Positions 44,591 through 57,285 of a stretch of 64,000 bases of DNA are shown piece by piece (position 1 is the stretch's first letter; every line of letters begins with the position of its first letter). The notes below the pieces were generated by a model. The model saw only the letters and a program-made list of their open reading frames with translations, searched no databases and had not been told where the DNA came from. This DNA is from Talpa occidentalis. Taxonomy: Eukaryota; Chordata; Mammalia; Eulipotyphla; Talpidae. The translations under genes and the position numbers were made by a program. The stretch lies in assembly GCF_014898055.3 (NCBI RefSeq), contig NW_023604295.1, forward strand, positions 95,123,591 through 95,187,590, read 5' to 3'.

Positions 44591-45617
44591 ATTATTTTCA
44601 GCATGCCTGAGTCCCAGTCCCATGTGCCCCTGATAAACCATACGGTGTCTTGAATGTCCAAGAGCAATGAAGGTATGAAATAGGTTGCCAAGGAAACCAA
44701 GGAATCATCTTTCCACATGATATTCAAGGAAGAGATCTGAGCCTCTGTCATGTAGATGTTGAAATGAAAGGACTTAGTACAGAACTTTACAAAATAATTC
44801 TGTGTATGTTTTTTTTTTATTTTCTCAGTTCTAATTTAACCTCAAATTCTCCCTTTTTTCTAAATAAAATACCATATATTTGCTTATCATATTCAAGATT
44901 ATCACTCACAAGCAAGATAATGTCATGAGTTTGTAAATCAGTACAAAGACAGAGTGGTATTTTCAAGAGTTATGGTATTAAGCATTGCCAAAACTATTAA
45001 TTTGTATAAAAAGGTGATGAAAGCCTATCGAGAGCTGAAAATATACAAAAGTGATAAAAATTATGTTAGAAAGTAAACGTAAATTTAAAGGAACAGTCAA
45101 TTTCTTCTGAGGCATTGATTTTTTAAAATGACTTCACCTTTTTGATTAAAAGTCACAGGCCTTTAGCACACAAAAATGCAGAGTTGAATTTTTCATATCA
45201 TTCCAGGGGGATGTGGATACATGCCCCACCCTCAAGCCCATTCATGAACCTTCTAGAGGTTTACAGGCTCCAAGTTAGCCCTCAGTTTTTCCAAATAAGT
45301 TCCCTTGAGAAGAATCATTGTAAAATAATTTCTTGGAGAACATGTTCTCATTAGCATTCTTCAATATTTTTCACTGAAAAACTGTTAGTCAGCAAGGTTT
45401 AAACTGAGCAATAAATAACTGTGCCTCATGAAAGGCAAACATGCATGTATGATTCATTCCTATTGTTAAATGTACAAACAGAATTTCATGGGAGGAAAAG
45501 AGAGGATGCAAATACTGCAAACATGAGTCTGATAAAGATTTTCCAGAGGAAGCAATAGTTAAGCTGGGTGGGCCTTCAAGAATACAAAGATTTTATTTTT
45601 TTTAAGTTGTGACTGGG
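44591..45617. other. Unassigned sequence
   Basis: No exon or confident repeat recognised. Confidence 0.45.
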
Positions 45618-45632
45618 TATAACAACTATTTC

Positions 45633-45913
45633 TTTTTTTTCTCTCTTTTTTAAAGATTTATTTTATTTATGCATATAAGAAATGGGGTGAAGACCAGAAG
45701 GGGGGGGCATTGAGAGGATTCAGAGTGGGGAACTGAACAGGTAGATCTACTGAAATACACTGCTAAGGTGCTAAGGGGAGCAGTGGGAGAGATAGGAGAG
45801 GTCTATTGCACCATGTGGGTTAGCTCCCTGGCTGGGGATCAAACTCATGTCACAGTGGCTGGTGATAGCTTGATAGCACTGAGACTTTAACCCCTATGCC
45901 ACCAGGGAGGCCC
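45633..45913 (-). mobile_element. tRNA-derived SINE, minus
   Basis: Diverged full-length copy; duplication TATAACAACTATTTC at 45618-45632 and 45914-45928. Confidence 0.9.
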
Positions 45914-45928
45914 TATAACAACTATTTC

Positions 45929-46740
45929 CAAAATCTATACTTAAACAGCATATCATAGTAAGTCACTCATATTTCCAGATATTATTCCTTATACAAACTT
46001 CCAAGTGCTGAGTTGGTTCCTTACAATATTGAGTTAACAATCATGTGCCAATCAAGGAAAAGATAAAAAACTAAATGAGATAAAAATTCTAAATAAAAAC
46101 TTGAAGAGTCATCCAGTACAATCGCTTTCCTTATAATGAAAAAATTGAGGCCACACCTTTGGCATCTCAGAAGACAACAGTCACCAGGAACAATGGTGTG
46201 GAAAATAAATATTAGGAAGAAATCACAGGAAAGGAAATTAGATTTATAAATATTTAACATATGTGTTTTCAGTAGTATCCTAATTTTGTCCTTATGACAA
46301 ATGATCTCATGTTGCAAACAACTTAAGGGGTCCTCCAGGAGAGGTATGATCATCCCACAAAGTGGACAGTGGGCCCCACTCCATTCATCACTTCCAGCAT
46401 TTCTGACTTCTACAGTTATGTAAGCCTAGTTGTGAGCATTAATGGATTACCTGCCCTAGCTGATTACGAACCTAACTTCACTAAGAGGCCAAGTACCTTT
46501 AAAAAATGCCCAAAGAAATTGTGTACTGAAAATACAGTAATCACACAAGCCTAAGAAAATGGAAGAACTGATACCTCTACTCCTAATATGAGTCTTCACT
46601 GGTTATACTAGAAAATAAAATAGCAGCAAATGTAACTAACTCAAAATTAGTAAGATTATATAGAGAACAAGTTTTACACTACCATTGACAATTAACAGTG
46701 AGCTGAGTGTATATTGTACCATGAGATATTAAAGATATTA
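45929..46740. other. Unassigned sequence
   Basis: Nothing recognisable. Confidence 0.4.
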
Positions 46741-46979
46741 TAAAACCCTTATAATTAATACATTTTTAAAAATCATCTTATTCTTTCTAATTTGTTTTTA
46801 TATACATTTATTATTTTATAATATACTTACATATTACATATATATCTTTATATATGCTCTGGTATATATAACACATACATTAAATAGTACTTGAATACAA
46901 CAATAGTTCAAATATATTTAAATATGTTATTTTATATATATCTGTATATTTTCAATAAAAGTATATAAAAGCATATAAA
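46741..46979. repeat. A/T-rich low-complexity tract
   Basis: Mostly TATATA/TATTTA-type sequence. Confidence 0.7.
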
Positions 46980-48317
46980 AAAGTGATGCACAGACAAAAT
47001 GTTTTAATGATGGGAGCAGTACAATGAAAAAAGCCTGGAGGCTACTGCCCCACAGAGAAAGAGCTCAGTTCCCCACCTCTGCTGGAATAAGTACAGGGAT
47101 ATGAATACTTCCCACCATTTGTTATGACTGACTAATGACAGTATCTCTTCTATCCTGAAAGACTGAGATCTAGGTTGAAAGTGTTTGAAAGGAAAGAGAA
47201 AGAAGAACCCTAAAAATCCTCCACTTGAATGGAAGGATGTGGTCAGAAAAAGCCAGTAAAGTGTTATAATTCTTAAAGCAATTCAGGCCCAGATATATTA
47301 TGCCTTACAGATTAAAATCAGCATTTGGGGGTGCGGGGGAAAGGCAATCAAAAACTTAGTGGGACATCAGGAGTTCAAGACACATGCACTTGCAGAGCGC
47401 ACCTAACCCTGGGTGCTGCTCCATTCTCCACAGGCTCAAATTACTCAGTCCTTAGCAATAGTTCATTTTACAACACTGACTGTAAGTCAGCATGAATGCA
47501 GACTTTTTAATGGCTAGATAAGACCACGCCATTAGTAACATTTGTACCTAGGCAAAGTAACATAATAAGGGTAATCAAGTATCATGCTTTGGGTGGTAAG
47601 CTGATCTAAACTGAGGATCACAAAGGAATGTTATCCCCCTTTCTCTGGGAGAACACAATTGAGGGATTGGCTGGTTCCTTATGAAAGGACTGGAGTAGTG
47701 GCACAGCCTTTGTTGGACTCAGGGTATATTACAAGAAAGGGGATTCTGGTTTTTAAGAAAGCCGCGAAGGGCTTAAGAACATGTGAAATTTGTCCATGGC
47801 ACTCACTGTCCAGAGTTAATTAGTCATGATGTGTTAATTTCTCTAACAAACGCAGAATAACTCTATTTTATGACAGACACAAATAAATTTAAATGGTTGA
47901 CTGCTTTGCTAAGCTGAGCTGCTAGGTCTTAGATTTGAAGGCTCAGTTCACTACACAAAATACAGATAACTTTTAAAAAGCTGGCCTCTTTTAAGAAAAT
48001 ACAGCGTCTTTAATTCTTTGGCACTAAGACCTATGCAAACTGCTAGCAGTATCAGCATCCAAGTTTCCTCGACATGCATCATTCAAGACCTTCTCAGCTT
48101 TACCTGGGCTGGGAACTGCTCATTTTCTGCTTTATTAAGAAAAGAGCTAATGTAAGGCTGCTACAGCTTCCAGGGTAAAGATAGACAGTTCTTCAGCCCA
48201 TTTCAGAAACCGTTAAAAAAATACCCAAAATGAAGGACAACATGCTTACTTGTCCATTATTTATAAGGACATCTTTCTGAAAGCCTTCAGGCTCTTTCCA
48301 AATTCAATAAAACAGTA
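46980..48317. other. Repeat-poor, balanced-composition island
   Basis: About 1.3 kb with no recognised repeat, rare in this window, ending at an A24 run (48318-48341). No coding frame is seen. It could hold a regulatory element or an untranslated exon of PLS1, but the sequence alone does not show this. Confidence 0.35.
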
Positions 48318-48746
48318 AAAAAAAAAAAAAAAAAAAAAAAGCTCTGAAGCAAGAGTACTATCTTTGGGTATATTTGGGTATTTAAAAATACAGAAGAGCA
48401 AAAATAATGACAAAGAATTAATTTTTATTTAAATATTTTCTTCAAACTCCAGACCTGGATATTATCTTACCATATATAGCACTGATACCCTCTGTTAATA
48501 TTTGTCTTATTCCTTTAGAAAAAGGGGGGGTTTGCTTATTCATGATTAAACTATAGAATGACCGCACAATTTCATCAGACTAAAAGAATCAGGCTTCAAC
48601 ATAAATACAGCATATGCATTCTAGATTGCACAGAGTATATTCAGTCTTTTCCTAATCGTATATATATGTATATCATATACATATATATTTCTAAAGGGAA
48701 AATGAAACCCAAATCAAAAATTTAATTTAATTTTTAGCAGGTATTT

Positions 48747-49001
48747 TTCTTTAAAGATTTATTTTTATTTATCTATACAAGCACTGGGTACAGTCAGAAG
48801 CACAGGAGGGTGAGAGAATTCACCAGAGCCAGAGCGGGGAGCAGAGCAGGCAGAAGGACCAAAGTACACTGCTGAGGGGAGCAGCGCACCATGTGGGACT
48901 CTCCTCCAGTGGCCGGGAGCAGCCGGGGATCAAACCGGTGCCGCAGAGGCTGCGAGCAGCTTCACAACCCAGCGCTCAACCGCTGTGCCACCGGAGAGGC
49001 C
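48747..49001 (-). mobile_element. tRNA-derived SINE, minus
   Basis: GCGCTCAACCGCTG type; duplication TTAGCAGGTATTT at 48734-48746 and 49002-49014. Confidence 0.92.
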
Positions 49002-49014
49002 CTTAGCAGGTATT

Positions 49015-50095
49015 TCTTAAGGAAGAAACAGTTCTCAAAACAGAAAAATTTTTTAAAAATTAAGAAATTTGTCCCCTCACACCACGGTTACTATATGCTT
49101 TGATTATGCAAAGCCATCTAAGTAACAAAGCAAAAATGCGTTTAAAAAAAATAACATGAGGGACTTTATCTTAGTTTAACAATCACAAAGAGGCAGCTCT
49201 AAAATCTAAGGCTGTATATTGCTATTAACATAAAGGAAATTTTGCATACCTGCTTCTGTTGCTCTTTCCACCTCAAATTCGGAGATCCAAGAAAACAATA
49301 AACAACAATTCAGTCTCTCTAAACTGTGTCTATCCTCAAATAATACTCTGCTAAAGAAAACAAGCAGCTCCACACTGAAGTGTTCTGCTTGCTACTACAG
49401 ATTTTAATCTCAAAAGAACTTGGTCTCAAGTAGAAAGGCCAATTTGCAACGTGGGTGTGGTCTGCAACTATAAAAAAAAATGAAGAGACAAAAAAGTAGG
49501 TGTCATTGCCATTTCTGTTTATGATGATCACAGTGCTTACAATATACAGGGATATAAACTTCATCCCTTAGATTCCATTCAAGCAGGTCTTCTTTCTGGG
49601 GAGTGACTGCCCTATGAGGTTTATATTACTTTTACAAATATTTTTCTGCCACTATAATTGTGAAATGGCAATTCTATTTTCATGCGAAAAATCGTTAAGT
49701 ATTAATTATACCTTGAGATTCCTGGAAAGCATTATGAAATTGTACTAAGCTTTAAAAACAAAAACCTTATGCCCAACTAGATGTTTTGTTTACAATCACT
49801 GGACTAATTTCCACCAAACATACAAAATTGTACTTGAATAATATAACAATTTTAAATAATCAGAAATACTATATAGAATTATATAGTGTTAAAATAAGAA
49901 AGTACCTGAAGGGTTATAGTCAATTCTACTTTTTAAGTGAGCCAAGAAAAGGTTCACTTAAAAAAATCTATAATCCATTTCACTGAGTTAATTCCCTAAA
50001 GAGGAAGTCAGAAATACTTTTTATTGTGGCTCCATAAAAGTAAATAATGACAGATATAAAACTGCTTCATAAAGTAAAAGAAAAATACACACTAA
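49015..50095. other. Unassigned sequence
   Basis: Nothing recognisable. Confidence 0.45.
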
Positions 50096-50111
50096 GGGTC
50101 AGTATTTTTTT

Positions 50112-50367
50112 TTAAGATTTATTTATTTATACAAGCACTAGGTACAGTCAGAAGCGCGAGAGGGTGAGAGAATTCACCAGAGCCAGAGCGGGGAACAGAA
50201 CAGGCAGACTGACGAAGTGCACTGCTGAGGGGAGCAGTGGGCGGCAGGAGACATCTGCGCACCACATGGGACCCTCACCCGGCGGCAGGGCATTGAACAG
50301 GTGCTGCAGAGGCTGCTGGCAGCTTCGCAACTCAGTGCTCAACCGCTGCGCCACCGGGGAGGTCCAA
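50112..50367 (-). mobile_element. tRNA-derived SINE, minus
   Basis: Full-length; duplication GGTCAGTATTTTTTT at 50097-50111 and 50369-50383. Confidence 0.92.
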
Positions 50368-50383
50368 CGGTCAGTATTTTTTT

Positions 50384-50626
50384 AAGTACATGCTGTATGA
50401 TTTCACTTACATAAAATCCTCAAAAATTTAAACTAATCTATGGTAACAGAAAGCAAATCAATAGTTGCCTGGAATAGGGGTGAAAAAAGAAATGAACTGC
50501 AAAGGGACATGAGGAAACGTCTGAGGATAATGAAAATGTTCTCCATCTTTATTGAGGTGATGATTTTGTGGGAGTACACATCTGTCAAAACATATTGAAC
50601 TGTCCACTTTAAACCAGTACAGTCAA
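50384..50626 (+). mobile_element. Ancient L1 3' UTR, left of SINE
   Basis: TGCTGTATGATTTCACTTAC, AATCAATAGTTGCCTGGAAT and CATATTGAACTGTCCACTTT are L1 3' UTR motifs. It resumes at 50897. Confidence 0.7.
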
Positions 50627-50896
50627 GGGCCTCCCTGGTGGCACAAGGGGTTAAGCACAGCACTATGAAGCAATCTTCAGCCTCTGCAGCACAAGTTTGA
50701 TCCCTGGCTAGCCAGGGAGCTACCCACATGGCGCAGCAGACCTCTCCTGACTCGCCCACTGCTCCCCTCAGCAGTGTATTTCAGTCAGTCTGCGGTTCTG
50801 CTCTCCACTCTGTCTCTGGTGAATCCTCTCACCCCCACATCTCTGGCCTGACCCCAGCTCTTGCATGCATCAATAAATAAATCTTTAAAAAAAAAA
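50627..50896 (+). mobile_element. tRNA-derived SINE nested in L1
   Basis: Full-length; short duplication AGTCAA at 50621-50626 and 50897-50902. Confidence 0.92.
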
Positions 50897-51428
50897 GTCA
50901 AATATTCCTAAATTATACCTCAATGATTGTTAAAAATACATGCACAAACATTTAAAAGTCACCTGTACTAAATAGGGCTTTCCCTCACATTACACATCCA
51001 TGCAATGGTAGAACTGAAACTGAAACATTAAGCAGAAATATCAGAAGACAAGTTCTGCATCGATGTACGGAAAAAAATTCTGTCCATGTGCTCCAGCACC
51101 AACTAGGTCTACCTCTGAGACACAGAGGTTCTCTTAACTAGGCCTGCTCCAACATTGGCTCAAATTATAGTTTGTGGATACAAAAGATGTTGTTTTGGGG
51201 ATTCCTACATAAAAAGTTGTATGACGTGAACACTGACATTTCTGACATTGAAAATCCCATTATTTCAAGGAGGACCACGTGACGGTTTGTGATCCTGCCA
51301 CTAGGATGTGCAATTATGCCACATCTGAGACTACAAAACTGCCTCATAAAGTAAAAGAAAAATAGAGTAGCACGTTTTTGTCATGTCTGATTCACCACCA
51401 AGACTTGAGTTTGCAAGAAAAGCCAATT

Positions 51429-51705
51429 GGGCCTCCCTGGTGGCGCAGCGGGTTGAGCACAGCGCTGTGAAGCTGTCTGCAGCCTCTGCAGCGCGGGGTC
51501 GATTCCTGACTGGCCAGGGAGATTCCCACATGGCACAGCAGACCTCCCCTGTCTCACCCACTGCTCCCCTCAGCTGTGTCTTCTGTCTGTCTGCCTGTTC
51601 TGCTCCCTGCTCTGTCTCTGGTGAATTCTCTCACCCTCCCGCGCCTCTGACTGTATCCCAGTTCTTGTATAAATAAATAAAGTCTTTAAAAAAATAAAAG
51701 AAGAA
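51429..51705 (+). mobile_element. tRNA-derived SINE, plus
   Basis: Full-length; duplication GAAAAGCCAATT at 51417-51428 and 51708-51719. Confidence 0.92.
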
Positions 51706-51719
51706 AGAAAAGCCAATTA

Positions 51720-52679
51720 TCTGCCCAAACCAACCTTTAAAAAATGGATCCTGTGTGGTTATTTTCAGTTAGTAAAATGAAAACATTTGGAAAATAAGAA
51801 AATTTAAGTTGCTCTTCAAGCATACCATTCAGAAACCACCAAGGTCAGTATATTATGAATTTCCAGTCTTCTATGCACATGTGCATGAACACACTTTTCT
51901 GCTGAAGTAAGCTGGCATCTTACACTTACAGTTTTACTTAACATTACTGAGAAATTTCCCATATCATTAACCATTTTTGAAAACATGCCTTTCATGCCTT
52001 ATGGTTTCTGACTACATCTGATTTATATGTATTCATGTTGCTGATTAAAGTGGTTTCCAGTATTCTATTTTTAGAAATAATATTTTAATATCCTTGAACA
52101 GAGAAGTGTTAGGGAATGAGGGACCATATAGACCTGAATCCAACTTCTCTAATATTTTATCCACTCCATTTGTTATAGGCAATTTCATTTTCTACTCTGC
52201 GAGGTTCAAAGGCGCAGTATGGAGGCTGCCACCTTTGCTGATGACAGTTTTTCCCTGAGTACCTGTTATGAACCTCAAGCAAAATTCCAGAGAAAATACT
52301 GTGATTTTTTTTTTCTCAATAAAAATCATGTAGAAAGCAATGTGGTGCTAAGTCACTGCTCAGGGCAAGTGTATGACACAGTTTTAACCACTTGTGACTA
52401 TTTAAAACAAAAGTATTATTTGAATCATAATCAAGTAGTCAATAAATTCTGGGAAAAAACAATCTGACTCAAAGTTGTTTATGTAACTCAAACTACTCGA
52501 TGAAGCAAGAACATTTTGAAAAGAATTTATTGTTCCTGTTTAAAAGTACCTTCAGGGCAAGAGCCACATTTTTAAATCTCTGTAAACCCACATATACCTG
52601 CTTGGGGATTTATTTATAAGAAGTATTTCCACAGCATTTAGAAGACATTTTTTCTGTATCCTAAAAATAGCCCATTTCT
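51720..52679. other. Unassigned sequence
   Basis: Nothing recognisable. An 82-codon open frame at 52219-52467 (plus) is without family resemblance. Confidence 0.45.
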
Positions 52680-52890
52680 CAAACTTCTAAAATGTTCAGG
52701 TTAAGAGTGGTAGCAACTGGAAAGGAAGCAGGAAGGTTTCTGAGTGCTGGTTGTTAATAGTTTTGTTTTATTGATATGGGTGTTGATGATAAGCGAGTAT
52801 CATTTTGTGAAAATTCATCAAATTATACACTCATTTATGATATTCATTTTCCCTCACAATATTGCACACTAATTAAAGACTTATAAAGGA
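52680..52890 (+). mobile_element. Ancient L1 3' end
   Basis: TTTTATTGATATGGGTGTTG and AATTCATCAAATTATACACT resemble the end of old L1 3' UTRs. Confidence 0.5.
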
Positions 52891-53750
52891 ACAAAAAGTG
52901 TCCACTCCCTTGTCCCCAATATATTGCAATTGACAATGAATCAGCAGATTCAGTAGTACATGAATTAGAAACCTCATCTCTAACAATCCCAGCTTTACTC
53001 ACTTAAATTAGGATTCTTAGCAATGTTCTTCAGTTTACATTGTAAGGAAAGAGTAAATGCACATACTTTGCAGAATTTTGGTGTGTAGATAGATAGTAAA
53101 ATCAGAATTAGATAAATCTGTACTTCAAGCTCATCAAGTAGTTTTGCTATGTGCAAAATGCTGCAGGGGCTTCTTTAACACTGTACAGAGTTATGGGGGA
53201 AGACACAGAGCAGAACTCAAAACATCCTTTGAAAGATAGGGATTCCTTTTATGATTTTAATTCAGGGAAAAAATGAGTAGATACCATCCTTCTAGTACCT
53301 TAGAAAATATTACCTAGAATGAAGAGGTGTCAAAACTTGCTATAAATATGTATTATTATAGATAAATGGGCAGGAAGATGAAAGGGCAGGCCAAGCAGAT
53401 GAAAGTGTATGAACAAAGGAACAGAAGTACAAGAGCCTATGGCTGCAATGAGTAGCTGAAAGCAAATACCTTGGCTAAATAAGGGTGTCTACTTCACAAT
53501 AAACTTGTAGAAATCTAAAGGCCTATAGCAACACACACAATGAGAATTACCAAGGGTAACTGTCGCTGCAGCTCTCTTTGACTATCCAAAAGTCCTCATA
53601 TAACCTTTCCAAAGCTATTTGTTTTAGAATCTGGCCCTGAGGCAATTTCAATTCAGAGAAATATCCAGTTATATTCTCATACATATCAATATTTATGCCT
53701 GGAGTCCCACTGGCAGTGGTAACCACTGCTGTCTTGTTAGCAAAGGCAGA
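52891..53750. other. Unassigned sequence
   Basis: Nothing recognisable with confidence. Confidence 0.4.
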
Positions 53751-54148
53751 TGTGTCTGTGACAGGCTGAATAATTTCCCCCAAATGTGTCCACACCAAAA
53801 TCCCCAGAACCTGTGAATATGTAATTTTACCAGGCAAGATGTGATTAAGAGTATGGGCTTTGGGCTGGGGCAGATTATCCTGGATTATCTAGATGGGCCC
53901 AATGTACCACTCCAGCCTTTACAAGCAGAGTACCTTTCTCTACACAGTAAGAGATGAAATAGGAGGAGGGACAGGAGATACTCAAAGTGCGAGAATGGCT
54001 GGACCCACCATTGCTGACTCTGAAGGTTAAGGAAAGAGGTCATGAACCAAGGAATGCAAGTGACTCCTAGAAGCTAGGCATGAGCTTCAATTTATATCCA
54101 GTAACAAAATGTGGGTCACAGACCTACCATTTCAAGAAATGAACTTTT

Positions 54149-55321
54149 TTTAAAGATTTACTTATTTATACATACAAGAACTGGGGTTCAGGCCAGAGGT
54201 ATGTGCTGCAGGGGGCCTTGCTGCCCCAGCCAGGTAAGACACTAGTAAGCAGCTAAGAAAAGGGCCTCACACTGTGGGGCCAAAGTTTGAAGAGCCTCAC
54301 ACCAAGGGGCTGAAGATTAAACATCCCTTTGTTTTTTGTTCTTGGTCATAAAAAGAAAAAACCTTATGGAACATACATTGGGCAATAAATTATACGTATA
54401 AGAATATTGAAAGTATATGGCATGGAAAATTACTTGCTTAAAAATTAAACACTGAATAATTTGGCCCACTTGACAATGGGAAATAATTATTGTGCAAGGG
54501 CATGTCTGATAAGCAACCCAGAGCTGGTCATAATAATATTCCTCATACGGAAGTTCCGTAGAGAAGCCTTGTAATGAATCACAAAGTTGATTATGCTAGG
54601 AGTTTCTAGGTAGAAAAAAGTTCTAACAACTGATTACCAGGAAGGAACTGGTCTCGAGCTGTAAGTCATATAGATAGAAGAGTCTCCTGATATTGTAGCC
54701 TTGGCAACAGGGCGGTACCAAGGACTGTTAGCTGACCTAGGTAGTTGTTTAGGCTGAAATAATGCATCTAAGTTTTAATTATCTATTAACTTCTAAGGTA
54801 GTTTCTTTTCTTAAAAACACATAGGCGACAAAATGTCTGTGGGAAAGGAATGTACTGATTGTTTTATTTTGCTTCTATGCATATGATGATATAATCCCAT
54901 CGCTTGCCTTAAAACGTATAAATAAAGACCTGTTGAGAACCTCAGCAGGAGATGCTTGCACCAATAACAGTGTATTGTATCTGCCTCACCTTCACCCCTC
55001 CCCTTCCCCTCAGCCCTTAAGAAAGTTTCTCCTAGGCCGTTTCACCCTTTCAGGGACACCTGACCCGACATTTTGCCGAAAGCTGGTCTTCGGCAGGTAT
55101 GGGGGGTAAGAGGATTCACCAGAGACAGAGTGGGGAACAGAACAGGCAGACTGACTGAAATACACTGCTGAGGGGAGCAGCGGGTGAGTCAGGAGAGGTC
55201 TGCTGCCATGTGGGTAGACCCCTGGCTGGCCAGGGGTCGAACTCTGGAACTCTTGTGTTGCAGAGGCTGAAGGCGGCTTCATATTGCTGTGCTTAACCCC
55301 TTGCACCACCAGGGAGGCCCA
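54149..55321 (-). mobile_element. tRNA-derived SINE, minus, split by a class II LTR
   Basis: Tail half 54149-54203 and head half 55096-55321. Duplication CAAGAAATGAACTTTT (54133-54148) versus CAAGAAAAGAACTTTT (55322-55337), one mismatch. Confidence 0.92.
54204..55095 (+). mobile_element. Solo LTR, class II (ERVK-like), inside the SINE
   Basis: 892 bp starting TGCTGCAGGGGGCCTTGCTG and ending GCTGGTCTTCGGCA. The 6-bp duplication GGTATG is at 54198-54203 and 55096-55101; six bases is the class II norm. A TATAAATAAA box/polyadenylation region is at about 54919-54928. A CT-rich stretch and TTTCACCCTTTCAGGGACAC precede the end. There is no internal coding sequence. Confidence 0.88.
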
Positions 55322-55894
55322 CAAGAAAAGAACTTTTGCCAACAACCTGAATGAACCATGAAAAAGATCCTCCCTCAGTCTCCAGAAAGGAACTCAATCC
55401 TGCCAACACACCCTGATTTTACCCTGGTAGATGAGACACTGGTGGAATTTATAATCCACAGAATGGTACAATAATAAATTTGCATTGTTTATGCCTCCAA
55501 GTTTGTAATAATTTGTTATAGAAGCAATAGAAAGCTAATACAGTCTCTGACAGTTATATTTACAACAGGATGTTCTTATCCCCTGGGCCTTGGATGACCA
55601 CAAAAGAAAACAGTTATCTTTTGGGAAAAGCAGGGGAGAAGAAGAGTATATTTGGGGGGAAGGGCCAATGTTAGTTAGCTTTCTAATTGTCCTTAAATAA
55701 ATGTTTTTTCCAACAGGAGAAACAAACATATCAGAAATTAGTCAAATATCCCATTTAGCAGTTTTAAAAAAAAAAACACTACAAAAATTAAAATGTTCAA
55801 GATTCTATCAATAATGATGAGCAGGGGTGCCTTTGTCTTAACCCTACCTAACAGGCCTAGAGATCACTACAACAGACACTAACACTACTCAGCA

Positions 55895-56035
55895 ATTAGG
55901 GGCAATGGTTTTCATTAGCAGTCATCAGATCAACCTGTGGAGCTTATTTAAAATGCCGATTCCTGGGCTTCAAACTCAATGATTGTCATTCAGAAGTTTT
56001 AGGGTGAGGGCACAGAATCTGAATGGGATCAAAAA
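55895..56035 (+). mobile_element. hAT-Charlie (MER5/MER20-like) relic
   Basis: CAATGGTTTTCATTAGCAG, AACCTGTGGAGCTTATTTAA, GATTCCTGGGCTTCAAACTC and GGCACAGAATCTGAAT match the order of the MER5-type element. Confidence 0.55.
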
Positions 56036-56049
56036 TAAGAATTCTGTGA

Positions 56050-56965
56050 CTCATGTTAACAATTACATCAAAAACACATAAATACCTAGAAATATATTTA
56101 ACAAAGGAGGTAAAAGATTTATACAATGAAAACTACAAGACTGATAAAGAAGAACACACAAAGAGATGGAAAATATTCATGTTCCTGGATAGGGAGAATA
56201 TAGTTAAAATGGCCATCTCCCTAAAGCAATACATAAATTCAAAGTAATCCCAATCAAAATTCCAATGGCATATTTTAAGAAAACAGAACCAAAAATACTA
56301 AAATCTATACGGGACTACAAAAGACCCTAACTAGCTAAAGCAGTCTCAACCAAAAAAAAAAAAAAAAAGGAAAAAAACCAGAGATCTCACATTACCTGAC
56401 TTCAAACTATATTACAAAGTGACAGTAATTAAAACACTGTGATACTAGAATATAAACAGACCCATGGATTAGGGGAATAGAATCAGGAGCCCAGAAAGGG
56501 CTATTGCAGCATCATTCACAATAGCTGTGATACTGAAACAATATAAGTGTCCATTAATAAAGATAAAGAAGATGTGGTATAGATACACAATGGAATCCTA
56601 TTTAGCTACAAATACAAAAAAAAAAACCAAAAAAACAAAAAACAGGAAATTTTGCTATTTGAAGCAAAATGGAAGGAACCTAAAGAGAATATGCTAAGCA
56701 AAATAAGTCAGAAGAGAAAATCAAAAATTGGACAATTTCACCTGTTAAGTGAAATATAAGAAAACAAAACAAATAGAGAAAACAAAGTAAAAATAAACCA
56801 GTAGACTTTGACAACAAAACTAAGGTTACCAAAGGGGAGGAGGCTGGGTGTGTTAGGGGGCTAGGGAGGAAGGGAAGGCGCCATACCTAGTATAGGAATC
56901 TGCACATACACACCTAGCATAGGCTACATGTACACACTATGGGGCTGATAATAATCTGTTTCTTT
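56050..56965 (+). mobile_element. L1 ORF2/3' UTR with internal deletions
   Basis: AAATACCTAGAAATATATTT with peptide [14 protein letters not shown], then the region of GCTATTGCAGCATCATTCAC, AATGGAATCCTATTTAGCTA and AAATAAGTCAGAAGAGAAAA. Old and broken. Confidence 0.8.
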
Positions 56966-56983
56966 AAATTAAAACTTTCTTTT

Positions 56984-57262
56984 TTTTAAGATTTTTTTAA
57001 TTTATATATGCATAGGAGAACTGGGATGCAGGCCAGAGTTGCATAGGGTGAGAGGATTCACCAGCAACAAAGTGGGGAGCAGAACAGGTGGATTTACTGA
57101 AACACACTGCTGAGGGGAGCAGCAGGCATAACAGGAGAGGTCTCCTGTGCCATGTGGGTTAGCTCCCTGGCTGGGGCTAGAATTCAGTCTGTAGTGGCTG
57201 GCACAGTGGCTGGTGAGAGCCTGATAGCACTGAGAGTTAACCCTTGCACCACCAGGGAGGCC
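56984..57262 (-). mobile_element. tRNA-derived SINE, minus, diverged
   Basis: 'GCACTGAGAGTTAACCC' subtype head at right. A weak duplication TAAAACTTTC / TAAAACTCTTG. Confidence 0.88.
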
Positions 57263-57285
57263 CCTAAAACTCTTGCTTTAAACCT

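Larger units (their letters stand above)
53751..55542 (+). mobile_element. MaLR (MLT1-like) LTR, split by two nested insertions
   Basis: Left part 53751-54148 (AATCCCCAGAACCTGTGAAT... wording as CCAAAATCCCCAGAACCTGT; GATTATCCTGGATTATCTAG; GAACCAAGGAATGCAAG). Right part 55338-55542 (CTCCAGAAAGGAACTCAATC; AATAAATTTGCATTGTTTAT; ends AAGCTAATACA). The family assignment is from memory of MaLR consensus order. No duplication is visible, as expected for an old element. Confidence 0.6.

Noticed and set aside
53547..53837. 96-codon minus-strand open frame considered as a host exon
   Set aside because: Its first third is the left end of the MaLR-like LTR read backwards, and no splice-site pair or known family supports the rest.
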